64,000 nt of DNA from JACSRF01 sp964504445 (GTDB lineage: Bacteria > Chloroflexota > Anaerolineae > Promineifilales > Promineifilaceae): positions 1 to 64,000 of the forward strand of contig CAZDEO010000014.1 of NCBI GenBank assembly GCA_964504445.1. The letters are read 5' to 3'. Position 1 is the stretch's first letter; every line of letters begins with the position of its first letter. Below the pieces are notes generated by a model that was given only the letters and a program-made list of their open reading frames with translations, was not told where the DNA came from and searched no databases. This document shows, piece by piece, positions 18,383 to 28,200 of the stretch. Both the position numbers and the translations under genes were made by a program.

Positions 18383-19684
18383 TTACTCATGCCGCAACGC
18401 TTCGATCGGATCAAGCTGTGCAGCTTTATTCGCCGGAAAAAAGCCGAAGAAAATACCCACTGCCGCCGCCGAACCAAAGGCCAGCAAAATTGAGCCGGGC
18501 ACAATGGCGGTGCGCATGTCACTGGTAGAGCCAAAGAGAAAAGCCCCGCCTACCCCAGCCGCCACGCCTATCAGCCCGCCAACCAGGCTCAGCATCAGCG
18601 CCTCGGCCAAAAACTGCAGGCGAATGTCGTTAGGCGTCGCCCCCACCGATTGGCGGATACCAATCTCGCGGGTACGCTCTGTTACGCTGACCAGCATGAT
18701 GTTCATGATGCCAATACCGCCTACCACCAGAGACACCCCCGCCACCCAGGCCAGCAAATTGCGAAAGGCTTCCGTAGCCGCTCCCTGGGTGTCAATAATG
18801 TCTTGTTGCGTTTGAATGGTGAAGGGCAGCTCATCCACAGTGATATCTTTGCTAATCGCCAGCTTAAGCTGAATTTGCTGCACAACCATGTCCATGTCTG
18901 CCCCTTCCGCAATCTGCACGTAGATGATGCGCACGCGATCTCCGGCGAACTGGCGGAATTGGGTAGGCACAAATTTGTCGAATACCAGGGAAATCGGCAC
19001 GTAAAGCTGCATATCGAAGTCAGTGTTGCCGACCACCCCTTTGACCCCAGCCACGCCAATGACGGTCAGCTTGGTGGTGTCCACAATGATGGATTGTCCG
19101 ATAGGGTTCGTGTCGCCAAACAGCTCTGTAGCCAGAGATTTGCCCAATACCGCCACTTTGGCCGAGCGGTTTACTTCCGTTTCATTGAAGTAGCGCCCTT
19201 CTTTAATGGGAACTTCACGCACCGAGGGAAAGCCTGTGGAGGTGCCCACTAAAGCAACGCTGGTCAGGTTAATGCCCCCCGCCTTGACGGTTTGCACACT
19301 GGTCTGGTCAACGGCCGTAGCCACCACACCTCCCACGCTCTCCACCACGGCAATGTCGTCATACACCAACATGGGACCCGAATCGCCGCCGCCGCCAGGG
19401 CCACCCCGCCCAAAAGAAGCCTGAATGAAGACCAGGTTCGCCCCCAGCCCTTGGATCTGCTCGGCAATGGTTGCTTCCGTGCCGGCGCTAATGGCAATCA
19501 TGATGATCACCGCCGCCACACCAATGATAACCCCCAGCATGGTTAGCAGGGAGCGCACCTTGTTGCGCACAACCCCTTCCCCGGCAATGCGCACAATTTC
19601 TATAGGGCTAATGAGGCCAGACACGGCCGTTCCCCCCTGTTCAGGCGCAGTTCTCAGGCTGATTGTTTCATGCGTAGCGGCCAT
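18383..19684 (-). CDS. MacB-like ABC transporter permease (FtsX family)
   Basis: A 433-residue permease with the MacB topology: one N-terminal helix (VRSLLTMLGVIIGVAAVIIMIAI), a large extracytoplasmic MacB_PCD domain (about residues 70-290), and three C-terminal helices in the FtsX domain (VGGIGIMNIMLVSVTERTREIGIRQSVGAT). Such permeases do mechanotransmission for export of peptides, lipoproteins or drugs. ATG at 19684 follows GAGGAG six bases upstream, with one base between it and the stop of the ATPase gene. The Gly-rich loop after FIQASFGRGG is unusual for the family. Confidence 0.88.
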   Translation of the reverse strand: MAATHETISLRTAPEQGGTAVSGLISPIEIVRIAGEGVVRNKVRSLLTMLGVIIGVAAVIIMIAISAGTEATIAEQIQGLGANLVFIQASFGRGGPGGGGDSGPMLVYDDIAVVESVGGVVATAVDQTSVQTVKAGGINLTSVALVGTSTGFPSVREVPIKEGRYFNETEVNRSAKVAVLGKSLATELFGDTNPIGQSIIVDTTKLTVIGVAGVKGVVGNTDFDMQLYVPISLVFDKFVPTQFRQFAGDRVRIIYVQIAEGADMDMVVQQIQLKLAISKDITVDELPFTIQTQQDIIDTQGAATEAFRNLLAWVAGVSLVVGGIGIMNIMLVSVTERTREIGIRQSVGATPNDIRLQFLAEALMLSLVGGLIGVAAGVGGAFLFGSTSDMRTAIVPGSILLAFGSAAAVGIFFGFFPANKAAQLDPIEALRHE

Positions 19685-19685
19685 A

Positions 19686-20396
19686 TCAATCTCCTCTGCC
19701 ATTGGCGTTGTCCGTGTAGATACGACCGTCCACCAGGGTAATGGTCCGCTGCGTCTGCTCCGCAATATACTGCTCATGGGTCACCATCACAATAGTACGG
19801 CCCCGGTCATGCAATTCATGGAGCAAAGCCATAATCTCATCCCCCGTCTTCGTATCCAGGTTACCCGTTGGCTCATCCGCCATAATCAACAAAGGGTCAT
19901 TCACCAAAGCGCGGGCAATGGCCACCCGCTGTTTTTGCCCGCCAGACAGTTCATTTGGCTCGTGGTGCGCCCGATCCGCCAACCCTACCGCCGCCAGAGC
20001 TGCCATAGCCTTTGCCTCTCGCTCTGGCGGCGGAAGTTTCCTTTCCCGCTTGTATACCAAAGGCAGCATCACGTTGCGCAAAGCGCTGGTGCGCGGCAGC
20101 AAGTTAAAAGATTGGAAAACAAACCCCAGCCGCCGGTTACGAATTGCCGCCAGTTCCACCTTATTCAGGCCACTCACATCCTCCCCAGCCAGCAAATACT
20201 GCCCTGCAGTAGGCCGATCCAGGCAACCCAAAATGTTCATCAGCGTACTCTTGCCCGACCCCGACGGCCCCATAATAGCCACAAACTCCCCTGCGCCTAT
20301 GCGTATGTCCACACCGTCCAACGCCTTTACCTGCAAATCGCCCGTGCCATACACCTTATGCAGGCCAATGGTTTGAATAATCGTATTACTTTTCAT
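19686..20396 (-). CDS. ABC transporter ATP-binding protein, MacB/LolD type
   Basis: A 236-residue ATPase with Walker A MGPSGSGKST, Q-loop FVFQSFNLLPRTSALRNVMLPL, signature ELSGGQKQRVAIARALV, Walker B LLIMADEPTGNLD and the switch His in VMVTHEQ. The long NLLPRTSALRNV Q-loop is the mark of the LolD/MacB subfamily. It sits between the adaptor and permease genes in one operon and is the motor of that export complex. Confidence 0.94.
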   Translation of the reverse strand: MKSNTIIQTIGLHKVYGTGDLQVKALDGVDIRIGAGEFVAIMGPSGSGKSTLMNILGCLDRPTAGQYLLAGEDVSGLNKVELAAIRNRRLGFVFQSFNLLPRTSALRNVMLPLVYKRERKLPPPEREAKAMAALAAVGLADRAHHEPNELSGGQKQRVAIARALVNDPLLIMADEPTGNLDTKTGDEIMALLHELHDRGRTIVMVTHEQYIAEQTQRTITLVDGRIYTDNANGRGD

Positions 20397-20463
20397 CCTG
20401 TACTCTTAGGCAAAATAGGGTTGCCAATAACCAATTCCATACGCTTTGTACCTTGTTGCATGC

Positions 20464-22029
20464 TTACTGTGTCTGCACAATCCCCGTCGTTACCTGCTCA
20501 CCAACCGTAACCCCAGTAAGAATCTGGGCAAAGCTGAAATCCATCAGACCCACTTCCACCATGCGTAGCTTAGGCACGCCATTTTCCATGATAAATAGGC
20601 CATATTGGCCGGCTGCAATTTCGCGCAGCGCTTCTACCGGCACCAAAAGCGCATTTTCCGCCCGCCCGCCAATGACCTCCACCGTGGCATTCAGGCCCAC
20701 CAGCAAAGCCTGGGGTTTGTTGTAAGTCAACTGGGCCACTGCCCGCACGGCGCTAAAGCCGCCAGATTGGTAAAGCTGCGGATACACTTGCACCACCTGC
20801 CCGGTAAAAACTTCGTCAGGCAGCGCATCGAAGGTTACGTCTACTTCAAAGCCCACGCCCACTTTATCCAGATCAGTCTCGTCCAGGTAAATTTCTAGCA
20901 AGGGCTGCGACAAATCGGCCAGGGTCAGAAAGGCGCCGCTGCCCACCTGCTCGCCCACGTAATAATTAACGCTCATGATGGTGCCATCTATGGGGGCGGT
21001 GAGGGTAGTACCTGCCAGGGCGGCCTGGGCGGCGGTCACGCTCAAGGCCGCCTGCTGCAAACTGAGGCTGTGGTTCTCCTGGTTAAGTAGTGCTTGCTGC
21101 AATGCAAGTTGGGCTTTGGTCACGGCCGTTTCCGCTGCCGCTATCTCATCTTCCGTAGGGCCGGCCTGAGCTGCGGCCAATGCCTGCTGCGCGCTGAGCA
21201 GGTTGCTTTCCGCGCTCACCGAACTGCTGCTATTGCTGCTAGAAATGGCCGCATTGTAGTTCAACTGGGCAACGCGCAAATTTTCCTGCGCCCGCAGCAG
21301 CGCGTCATCTGCCCGTGCCCGCTCATTCTCCAACGCCGTAGCCCGGCGGGGGTCATTCAGCTCCCAGTCACGACCCGGGTCATAAGCCCCGTCATAGGCC
21401 GCCTGCGCGGTGGCCAGGTCACGCTCTGCCTGATCCAAGCTAATAGCCTTCAGCGATATACTGGTTCCATTGGCCGCCTCCTGCCCTCGCGCCGCATTAT
21501 AGCCAGCCTCGGCGGCGGCCAGCTTTGCCGCTAACAGCGCAATCTCATCCGCGTCGGGCGTCCAATTGCGCAGTTCATCCAGCGCCTGCTGCGCCTCGGC
21601 TAACGCCAGTTGCGCCTGGGCAACGCTGATGTCATCATAGCTGACGCCGGTCTGTGTGGCGCTGGCGTCGGTTTGCATAGCCGCCTGGGCATATTGCAGT
21701 TGAGCATTGGCCAGCGTCTTCTGGGCATCAGTATCATCCACCCGGGCCAGTACATCTCCAGCCTGTACCCTGTCGCCCACCTGGACCAACAACTCAACCA
21801 GGGCGCCCCCCGTAGTAAAGGCCAGATCTATTTCGGTGGCGGCAATTACGGTGCCGGCCCCAGTAGCGGACACGACAATTTCACCCTGGCGCACCACGGC
21901 CGTTTGCAATTCTTCCTGCACACCCACTGTTTCTGCCGCCGCCGCGCTGGTAAAATAAAAGTACCCGCCGCCGCCCAGCGTCATCGCAATGAGGATGATG
22001 CCAATCCAAAAGCTCTTTTTTCGCCACAT
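20464..22029 (-). CDS. MacA/HlyD-family periplasmic adaptor (membrane fusion) protein
   Basis: A 521-residue adaptor. An N-terminal helix (SFWIGIILIAMTLGGGGYFYF) anchors it; a lipoyl/biotinyl half-motif (VVSATGAGTVIAATEIDLAFTTGG...VQVGDRVQAGDVLARVDD), a long coiled-coil hairpin rich in Ala/Gln/Glu (residues about 95-320) and the second lipoyl half (LTAPIDGTIMSVNYYVGEQVGSGAFL) follow, ending in beta-barrel and membrane-proximal domains. It should couple the ABC permease to the cell exterior. First gene of the macA-like/ATPase/macB-like operon, with AAGGTGGG as ribosome site. Confidence 0.9.
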   Translation of the reverse strand: MWRKKSFWIGIILIAMTLGGGGYFYFTSAAAAETVGVQEELQTAVVRQGEIVVSATGAGTVIAATEIDLAFTTGGALVELLVQVGDRVQAGDVLARVDDTDAQKTLANAQLQYAQAAMQTDASATQTGVSYDDISVAQAQLALAEAQQALDELRNWTPDADEIALLAAKLAAAEAGYNAARGQEAANGTSISLKAISLDQAERDLATAQAAYDGAYDPGRDWELNDPRRATALENERARADDALLRAQENLRVAQLNYNAAISSSNSSSSVSAESNLLSAQQALAAAQAGPTEDEIAAAETAVTKAQLALQQALLNQENHSLSLQQAALSVTAAQAALAGTTLTAPIDGTIMSVNYYVGEQVGSGAFLTLADLSQPLLEIYLDETDLDKVGVGFEVDVTFDALPDEVFTGQVVQVYPQLYQSGGFSAVRAVAQLTYNKPQALLVGLNATVEVIGGRAENALLVPVEALREIAAGQYGLFIMENGVPKLRMVEVGLMDFSFAQILTGVTVGEQVTTGIVQTQ

Positions 22030-22174
22030 CTCTGACCCACCTTTTCACGCAAATTGCTGTCCATTTCCAGATTGATACCCTGCTTAGTCTACTTTTCTTG
22101 AATTCAGAACCTTTGAAGAAGATATGTGGAAATTGTTAAGATACTGGCGACTAGCGACCATCTATCAGTTCCGC

Positions 22175-22180
22175 TAAAAT
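22175..22180 (+). promoter_or_regulatory. -10-like hexamer TAAAAT, 6 bases before the sbcC ATG
   Basis: TAAAAT ends exactly 6 bases before the sbcC start and no ribosome site precedes the ATG, as expected for a leaderless transcript. No good -35 hexamer is visible. Confidence 0.45.
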
Positions 22181-22186
22181 TTACCC

Positions 22187-25171
22187 ATGATTCCCTTACG
22201 CCTGGAAATGACCAACTTTCTTTCTTACCGGGAAACGGCCGTGCTCGACTTCGACGGCATCCACCTGGCCTGCATCGCCGGCCTCAACGGCGCCGGCAAA
22301 TCCAGCATCCTCGACGCCATCACCTGGGCGCTCTTTGGCAAAAGCCGCAGCAAAAGCGACGACGACCTGATCCATCGCCTGGCCGTGCTAGAAGAGGGCA
22401 CCTGCCAGGTACAGTACACCTTCGATCTGGAAGGCAGCACCTACCGCGTCATACGCAGCAAGCGGCACGGCAAAAGCCAGGGAGTGGAGCTGCAAATAAG
22501 CGCCGCAGACGGGCAGTGGAAACCCCTGAGCGAAAGCAAAGTGCGGGAAACCCAGGCCGCCATCGAAAACCTGCTGCGCATGAACTACGACACCTTCACC
22601 AACGCCAGCTTCTTGCTGCAAGGCAAAGCCGACGAATTCACCACCAAAACCCCCAACCGGCGCAAAGAAATTTTGGCCGACCTGCTAGGCGTCAGCTTGT
22701 GGGACCAATACAAAGAGACCGCCAGCGCCCGGCGCCGCGAGGCAGAAAATAGCCAGCTCTTGCTGGATGGCCAGTTGCAAGACATTGCCAACGAGTTGGC
22801 GGAAGAGGAAGAGCGGCGCGCCACGCTAAAGGCCGCCCAGGCCGAATTGGCCGCCCTCAGCCAGCAACGCGCTGCCAAGGAGGAGCTTTTGCAGCAAGCG
22901 CGGCAAACGGCCGCTGCCCTTGACCAACAAAAGCAAATGGTGCAAAACCTGGTGAAAAACCTGGAGCGCGCCCGCCGCAGCCTGGCCGATTTGCAACAAA
23001 AACTGGCCCAGCGTCAAAAAGAGCGCGATGGTTTCGCTGCTATTTTGGCCGAAGCGGAGGCCATCCAGACCAGCTATGCTGCCTGGCAGCAGGCCGACGC
23101 CACCTTCCAGGGCTGGCAAGAGAAGGCCGAGGCGTACAACAAGCTGCTGCAAGACAAACGCCCCTTTGAGCTAGCCATCGCCCAAGAGCGCAGCCGCCTG
23201 GAACAGCGCCAGCAAGAGCTAGAAACCCAGGCGCAGCGCGTGGCCGCCGCCCAGACCGAGCAAGACACATGTGCCACCCAAATTGCCACCGCCCAATCCC
23301 AATTGGCCGATTTAGAAGCGCAGTTGGTCGCCCTGAACGCGCAGGAAGCGGCCTGGCACGAAGCCCGCAGTACCCTGCAAAGCCTGGAAGGGGAACGCAA
23401 GCTGCTGGCACAACAGGTGTCTCAACTGCAGACCCAGGCCCGGCGCATTACCGGTCTGAAAGAAGAAGAAACGGCCGTCATCGCCAACTTTGAAGCCGCC
23501 CAAGCTCAGCTTACGGCCGTGTCCGCCCAAATCAGCACCCTGGCGCAGCAGCGCGCCCGCCACGCCACCGCCCTGGCCGACAAAAACAACCTGGAAGCGG
23601 AGCAAGAGCGGCTGCGCGCGCAAATGGCCCGCCACAAAGAGCGCATTGACCGCCTCTCTACGGAAACTGGCAGCGAATGCCCCCTTTGCGGCCAACCCCT
23701 CACGGCGGAGCATCGCCAAAGGGTGCTGGCCAACCTGCACACCGAAGGCGCGGAGATGGGCACGCGCTTTCGCACCAACAAGGAGCAGGTCGCGGCCCTG
23801 GGGACAGAAATTGCCCAGTTAACCGCGGCCCTGAAGCAGGCTGAGCGGCTGGAGCGCGACCAACAGACCCAGCAGCAGCGGCTGGCGCAGGCCGAAGCGC
23901 GGCTGGGGGAAATTCGCCAGGCCATGGCTGATTGGGAGGCGAGGGATGCGACGAAGCTCGCAGAGCTGGAAGCAGCCCTGGCTCAAGATGACGAGTTGGT
24001 GGCGCAGAAGGCGCAGGTGGCGGAACTGGAAACGGCCGTGGCGCAAAAAGCGCAGCTGGAACGAACCCGCCAAGCCCGGCAAAAGCAGCTTTCCCAGGCA
24101 GAAGCCCGCCAGGAAGAGATTGCCCGCCTGGTGCAAGAGTGGCAGCAGGAAGGCGTGGCGGCGCTGGCGGCTGTACAGGCTCAGCTGGCAAGCCAGGATT
24201 ACGCCACCGAGGCCCAACAGCAGTTAGCCACTCTGGACGCCGAACTGACGGGGGTGGGCTATGACGCCGCCGCCCACGCTGCGGCCCGCACCGCACGGGA
24301 CGGCCTGGCCGATGCGCCGCAGCGCCACCAGGAATGGCAGCAGGCCCAGGCGGCCACCAAGCCCCTGGAAGCGTCGCTGGCAGATCTGCAGCAGCGCCTG
24401 GCTACCCAAGAAGCGGAGGTGGCAGAACTGGCAACCCAACATGAAACGGCCGTTACCCACCTGACCCACCTGACCGCCGGCAGCAGCGACCTCCACGCCA
24501 TTGAAGACGAAGTCTTTCGCCTGCGCGAAGCAGAAAGCGTGAGGCAGCGCACGGTGGGGGCGGCCCAGCAGCGGCTAGACGTGCTGGATGACCTGCGCCA
24601 GCGCCGCGAGGCCATCAACGCCCAAAAGGCGGAGATCGCCCAGCACGTGCAGCGCCTTAAGCTGTTGGAAAAGGCATGTGGCCGGGATGGGGTGCAGGCT
24701 TTGCTCATTGAGCAAGCTTTGCCGGACATTGAAGAGCGGGCCAACGACCTGCTGGAGCGGTTGAGCGGCGGCGAAATGCGCATTAATTTTGAGACGCAAC
24801 GTCAGCTAAGAAGCCGGGAAGCCACGGTTGAAACGCTGGATATTCACATTCAGGATGGGGCGGGAGAACGGCCGTACGAAAATTTCAGCGGTGGCGAGCA
24901 GTTTCGCGTCAACTTTGCCGTTCGCCTGGCCCTTTCGCAAGTGCTGGCGCGGCGCGCCGGGGCGCGACTGCAAACGTTGGTAATTGATGAAGGCTTTGGC
25001 AGTCAGGATCCGTACGGCCGTCAACGCCTCGTCGAAGCCATCAATACCATCCAAGACGACTTTGCCCGCATTCTCGTCATCACCCACATCGACGAACTGC
25101 GCGACGCCTTTCCCGCACGCATTGACGTCACCAAAACCCTGGCTGGCTCCACCATCAGCGTCAGCAGCTAA
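22187..25171 (+). CDS. sbcC: SbcC/Rad50-like DNA repair ATPase
   Basis: A 994-residue SMC-like exonuclease subunit. The N-terminal half-ATPase has Walker A GLNGAGKSS (residues 32-40), and two long coiled-coil arms flank a zinc hook C498-P-L-C501. The C-terminal half has the ENFSGGEQFRVNFAVRLALS signature and the LQTLVIDEGFGSQD Walker B. With SbcD it trims hairpins and protein-blocked DNA ends. No sbcD lies beside it, so the nuclease partner must be elsewhere. Five or more ACGGCCGT copies fall in the gene, most read as ETAV, several in the coiled coil. The start appears leaderless. Confidence 0.92.
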   Translation: MIPLRLEMTNFLSYRETAVLDFDGIHLACIAGLNGAGKSSILDAITWALFGKSRSKSDDDLIHRLAVLEEGTCQVQYTFDLEGSTYRVIRSKRHGKSQGVELQISAADGQWKPLSESKVRETQAAIENLLRMNYDTFTNASFLLQGKADEFTTKTPNRRKEILADLLGVSLWDQYKETASARRREAENSQLLLDGQLQDIANELAEEEERRATLKAAQAELAALSQQRAAKEELLQQARQTAAALDQQKQMVQNLVKNLERARRSLADLQQKLAQRQKERDGFAAILAEAEAIQTSYAAWQQADATFQGWQEKAEAYNKLLQDKRPFELAIAQERSRLEQRQQELETQAQRVAAAQTEQDTCATQIATAQSQLADLEAQLVALNAQEAAWHEARSTLQSLEGERKLLAQQVSQLQTQARRITGLKEEETAVIANFEAAQAQLTAVSAQISTLAQQRARHATALADKNNLEAEQERLRAQMARHKERIDRLSTETGSECPLCGQPLTAEHRQRVLANLHTEGAEMGTRFRTNKEQVAALGTEIAQLTAALKQAERLERDQQTQQQRLAQAEARLGEIRQAMADWEARDATKLAELEAALAQDDELVAQKAQVAELETAVAQKAQLERTRQARQKQLSQAEARQEEIARLVQEWQQEGVAALAAVQAQLASQDYATEAQQQLATLDAELTGVGYDAAAHAAARTARDGLADAPQRHQEWQQAQAATKPLEASLADLQQRLATQEAEVAELATQHETAVTHLTHLTAGSSDLHAIEDEVFRLREAESVRQRTVGAAQQRLDVLDDLRQRREAINAQKAEIAQHVQRLKLLEKACGRDGVQALLIEQALPDIEERANDLLERLSGGEMRINFETQRQLRSREATVETLDIHIQDGAGERPYENFSGGEQFRVNFAVRLALSQVLARRAGARLQTLVIDEGFGSQDPYGRQRLVEAINTIQDDFARILVITHIDELRDAFPARIDVTKTLAGSTISVSS

Positions 25172-25215
25172 GCAGTCATCAGGTGGCCGGGCTGAACTAC
25201 GGCACCACTGACCTG

Positions 25216-28200
25216 CTATCTGGCGACTGGCAGCGCGACTTCAAAAGTAGACCCCACGCCCTCTTTACTTTCTACGCGCACATATCCCCCGTGGGCTTCC
25301 ACAATTTCTTTCACCAGCGCCAGGCCCAGGCCAATGCCATGCGGGTTCATACTCTTGTGGCTACGCACCTGGTAAAAGCGCTCAAAAATACGACCAAGTT
25401 GGTCAGGAGGTATGCCTGCACCGGAATCTGTAACGCCAAAAATCACGTACTCACCTTCTGGGAAGGCCCAAATTTCTATTCGCCCACCAGGCGGCGTGAA
25501 TTTTATGGCATTAGAAAGCAAATTATCAAAAACGCGCTGGAGCTGTGCATCATCTCCAGAAATCAGGGGCAAATCAGCGGGCAGATCTTTTTCCAGAGTT
25601 AGCGACAGTTCATCAGTTTGCAATTGAAAATCAGCCGTAATGGCATTGATAAGCTGCTGCGGTTGTATGGGGCGATGAAAAACTTCCTGGGTTTGGGCCT
25701 CTAAAAGCAAGCTCAGGTCATCAAGCATCTCATTGATCATTTGCAAGCGCCGGTTAATAATGTGCATGGATTCTGCCTGCGAGGGTTGTAAATCGCCTAA
25801 AATGCCGCTTTCTAAAAGTTCAGCATGCCCCACAATGATGCCCAAGGGGGTTCGTAGTTCGTGAATCAGGGTATGGACAAAAGCATCTTTGGTGCGATCC
25901 AATTCCTCCTGCCTGGCCAAAGAAATAGCCATTTGATTAACGCGCTGGGCCAACTCATCATACCGTCGTGAATTGTAGATGGCTAAGCCAGCCTCTTCGG
26001 CAATCGCTTCAGCGAGAAGGAGGTCGTCTTCGGCAAATAGTTTATGGGGCGACAGGTTGATCAGACAAAGTGCGCCATAGATGCCCTCTGGCGTGTTGAG
26101 GGGCACGCCCAAAAAAGCTTGAATCTTGGCTTGTTTCCACTTCTCTAACGCCTGAGGATGCTGGTCATAGTGGGCTAGCAGCACAGACTCCCCTGTTTCG
26201 ACAATATGCCAAGCTAAGCCATGCCCACGGGTGCTGGGTTCCAGGTTGAGGTGTGGCGGAATATTGTAAGGGTAGAAGGTCATAATGGAACCTTCAAGAA
26301 CCAGGGCAATCAATCCGGCATCAGCCCCGATGAGGTTGGCTGCATGCACAATGACGTTAGAAAGAATGGATGGCAGGTCTTGCTCTTGGTTGAGTAAGCG
26401 AATGAATTCGCTAAATTTTTTCTCGCCGAGAAGGTCATGACTGCGTTGGGCAAAAAGTTGTACGTTTTGTAACGCGACGGTAATGATTTGGGCTAATGTT
26501 TGCCCGGTAGTAAGATCGTTTGTTTCAAAATGGTAGAGTGTGTTGTAGTAAATGCCTACGGCACCGAGGAGGTCGTTGCCGGAAATAAGGGGAAACAAAG
26601 CATAGGAATGGAAACCTTCTTGTTCAATGAGGTCACTAATAGGGCGGGTAAGGGGGTGGTCGTAGGCGTCGTTAATGAGGAGGGGTTTTTGATTGTATAG
26701 TAACTGGGTTTCGGGGGACTGGTTAAAGCGAATCTCCAGGTTTTCGATGAAGGTTGTGGAAAGGCCTTTGGCATGAGCGCAGATGAGACTGTCTCCCTTA
26801 GCATTGGTGAGGAAGACGGCCGTTCTGTCTGCATGGAGAATTTTTTGTGTGGCCTGCGTTACGGCCGTCCACAAATCTGGCAAATTCAACGCGCCCAACA
26901 CTGTGCTGGCCAAGGCTGCTAAAGCCTGCTGCTGCATAGCCCGCTCCTGCTCCGACTCCAGCAAGTAGAGCTTTTCCAGCGCCATTTCCATTTGCTTCGC
27001 CAGCGTAACCATCAGCCTTTCATCCGCCTCACCAAAGGCTCTAGGCTGTTGGCTTTCCGCATTCAAGACCCCTGTCAGGTTGCCGGCTACCCGCAGCGGC
27101 ACACAGAGCTTGGACCGCATTTGTGCCCCCAGTTCATAAAACTGGGCTTCGAAAAACCGCTTTTCCTGAGACACGTCATTAGACCGAAAGGGCTGGCCCG
27201 ACGTTGCTACCAAGCCGGCAACGCTATTTTCAACAGGAACCGTTGCCTCTGGCCCCCAATAAGTATGGTGCGTACGAAGCAACCCAGTTACCTCGTCCAG
27301 CAGCATCACCCCAAAACTATCGGGGAAAAGTTTCGCGCCGATAAAACGTGTGGCCCGATCCAGTAGATCGTCCTGGCTAATCGCTTCGGCAGCTATCGTC
27401 GCCAGGGTATTCAAAACGCTCAACTCCTGCCGTTTGCGCTGCTCTGTAGCAAACAGGCGGGCATTGGCAATAGCCACCGCAGCTTGATCAGCCATGGCGG
27501 TCAACAAATTCAGATCTGCTGGCGTAAAGGGGCGATTCAAATCATGGCGAAACACGCTCATGACACCCAAAACTTGCTGGCGTAGCTTCAGGGGGGCCAA
27601 AATGGCTGTCATGTCTCGTGGCAGCAGCCCAGGAAAGTAAACGGTACGCCGATCGAAGCGGGTATTGGGTACAATTTCTGGTATTCCGCTTAAGGCCACG
27701 CCGCCTGTGATTCCTTGCCCGATTTTGATCGGAAATTTTCGGGCAGTGTCGGCTATGCTTGACAAATCAACTACGCTGGTTAGCGTTTCTCCATCAGGTT
27801 CCACCAGATAAATGCGGCAGGAATCTCCTTTCAGAAGCTGCTTGGCTTGTTGGGCTAAGGTATTCAGCACATCCTCAATTTGCAAGGATGAGATGGCTTT
27901 CATGGTAGTTAGCAGCGTATCTTTTTCCTCAATTTGGCGCTGGAATGTGCTGGTCAGCTGAATTTTTTGAAAGGCAGTAGCCATTTGGGCGGCAACGGTT
28001 CCCAAAAAGGCCTCGTCTTCTGCGCTGAAGGCATTCAAGCGTACGCTTTCAACGTTGATGACGCCGGTTACCGCACCTGATAAATATAGGGGAACACAAA
28101 GCTCGGAACGGATCGCGGGATCGCCAAGGAATGCTGGTTCTTGGGTCACATTGGAGATGCGCCAGGACTGCCCAGTCGACAGTACGCGTCCTGTAACGCC

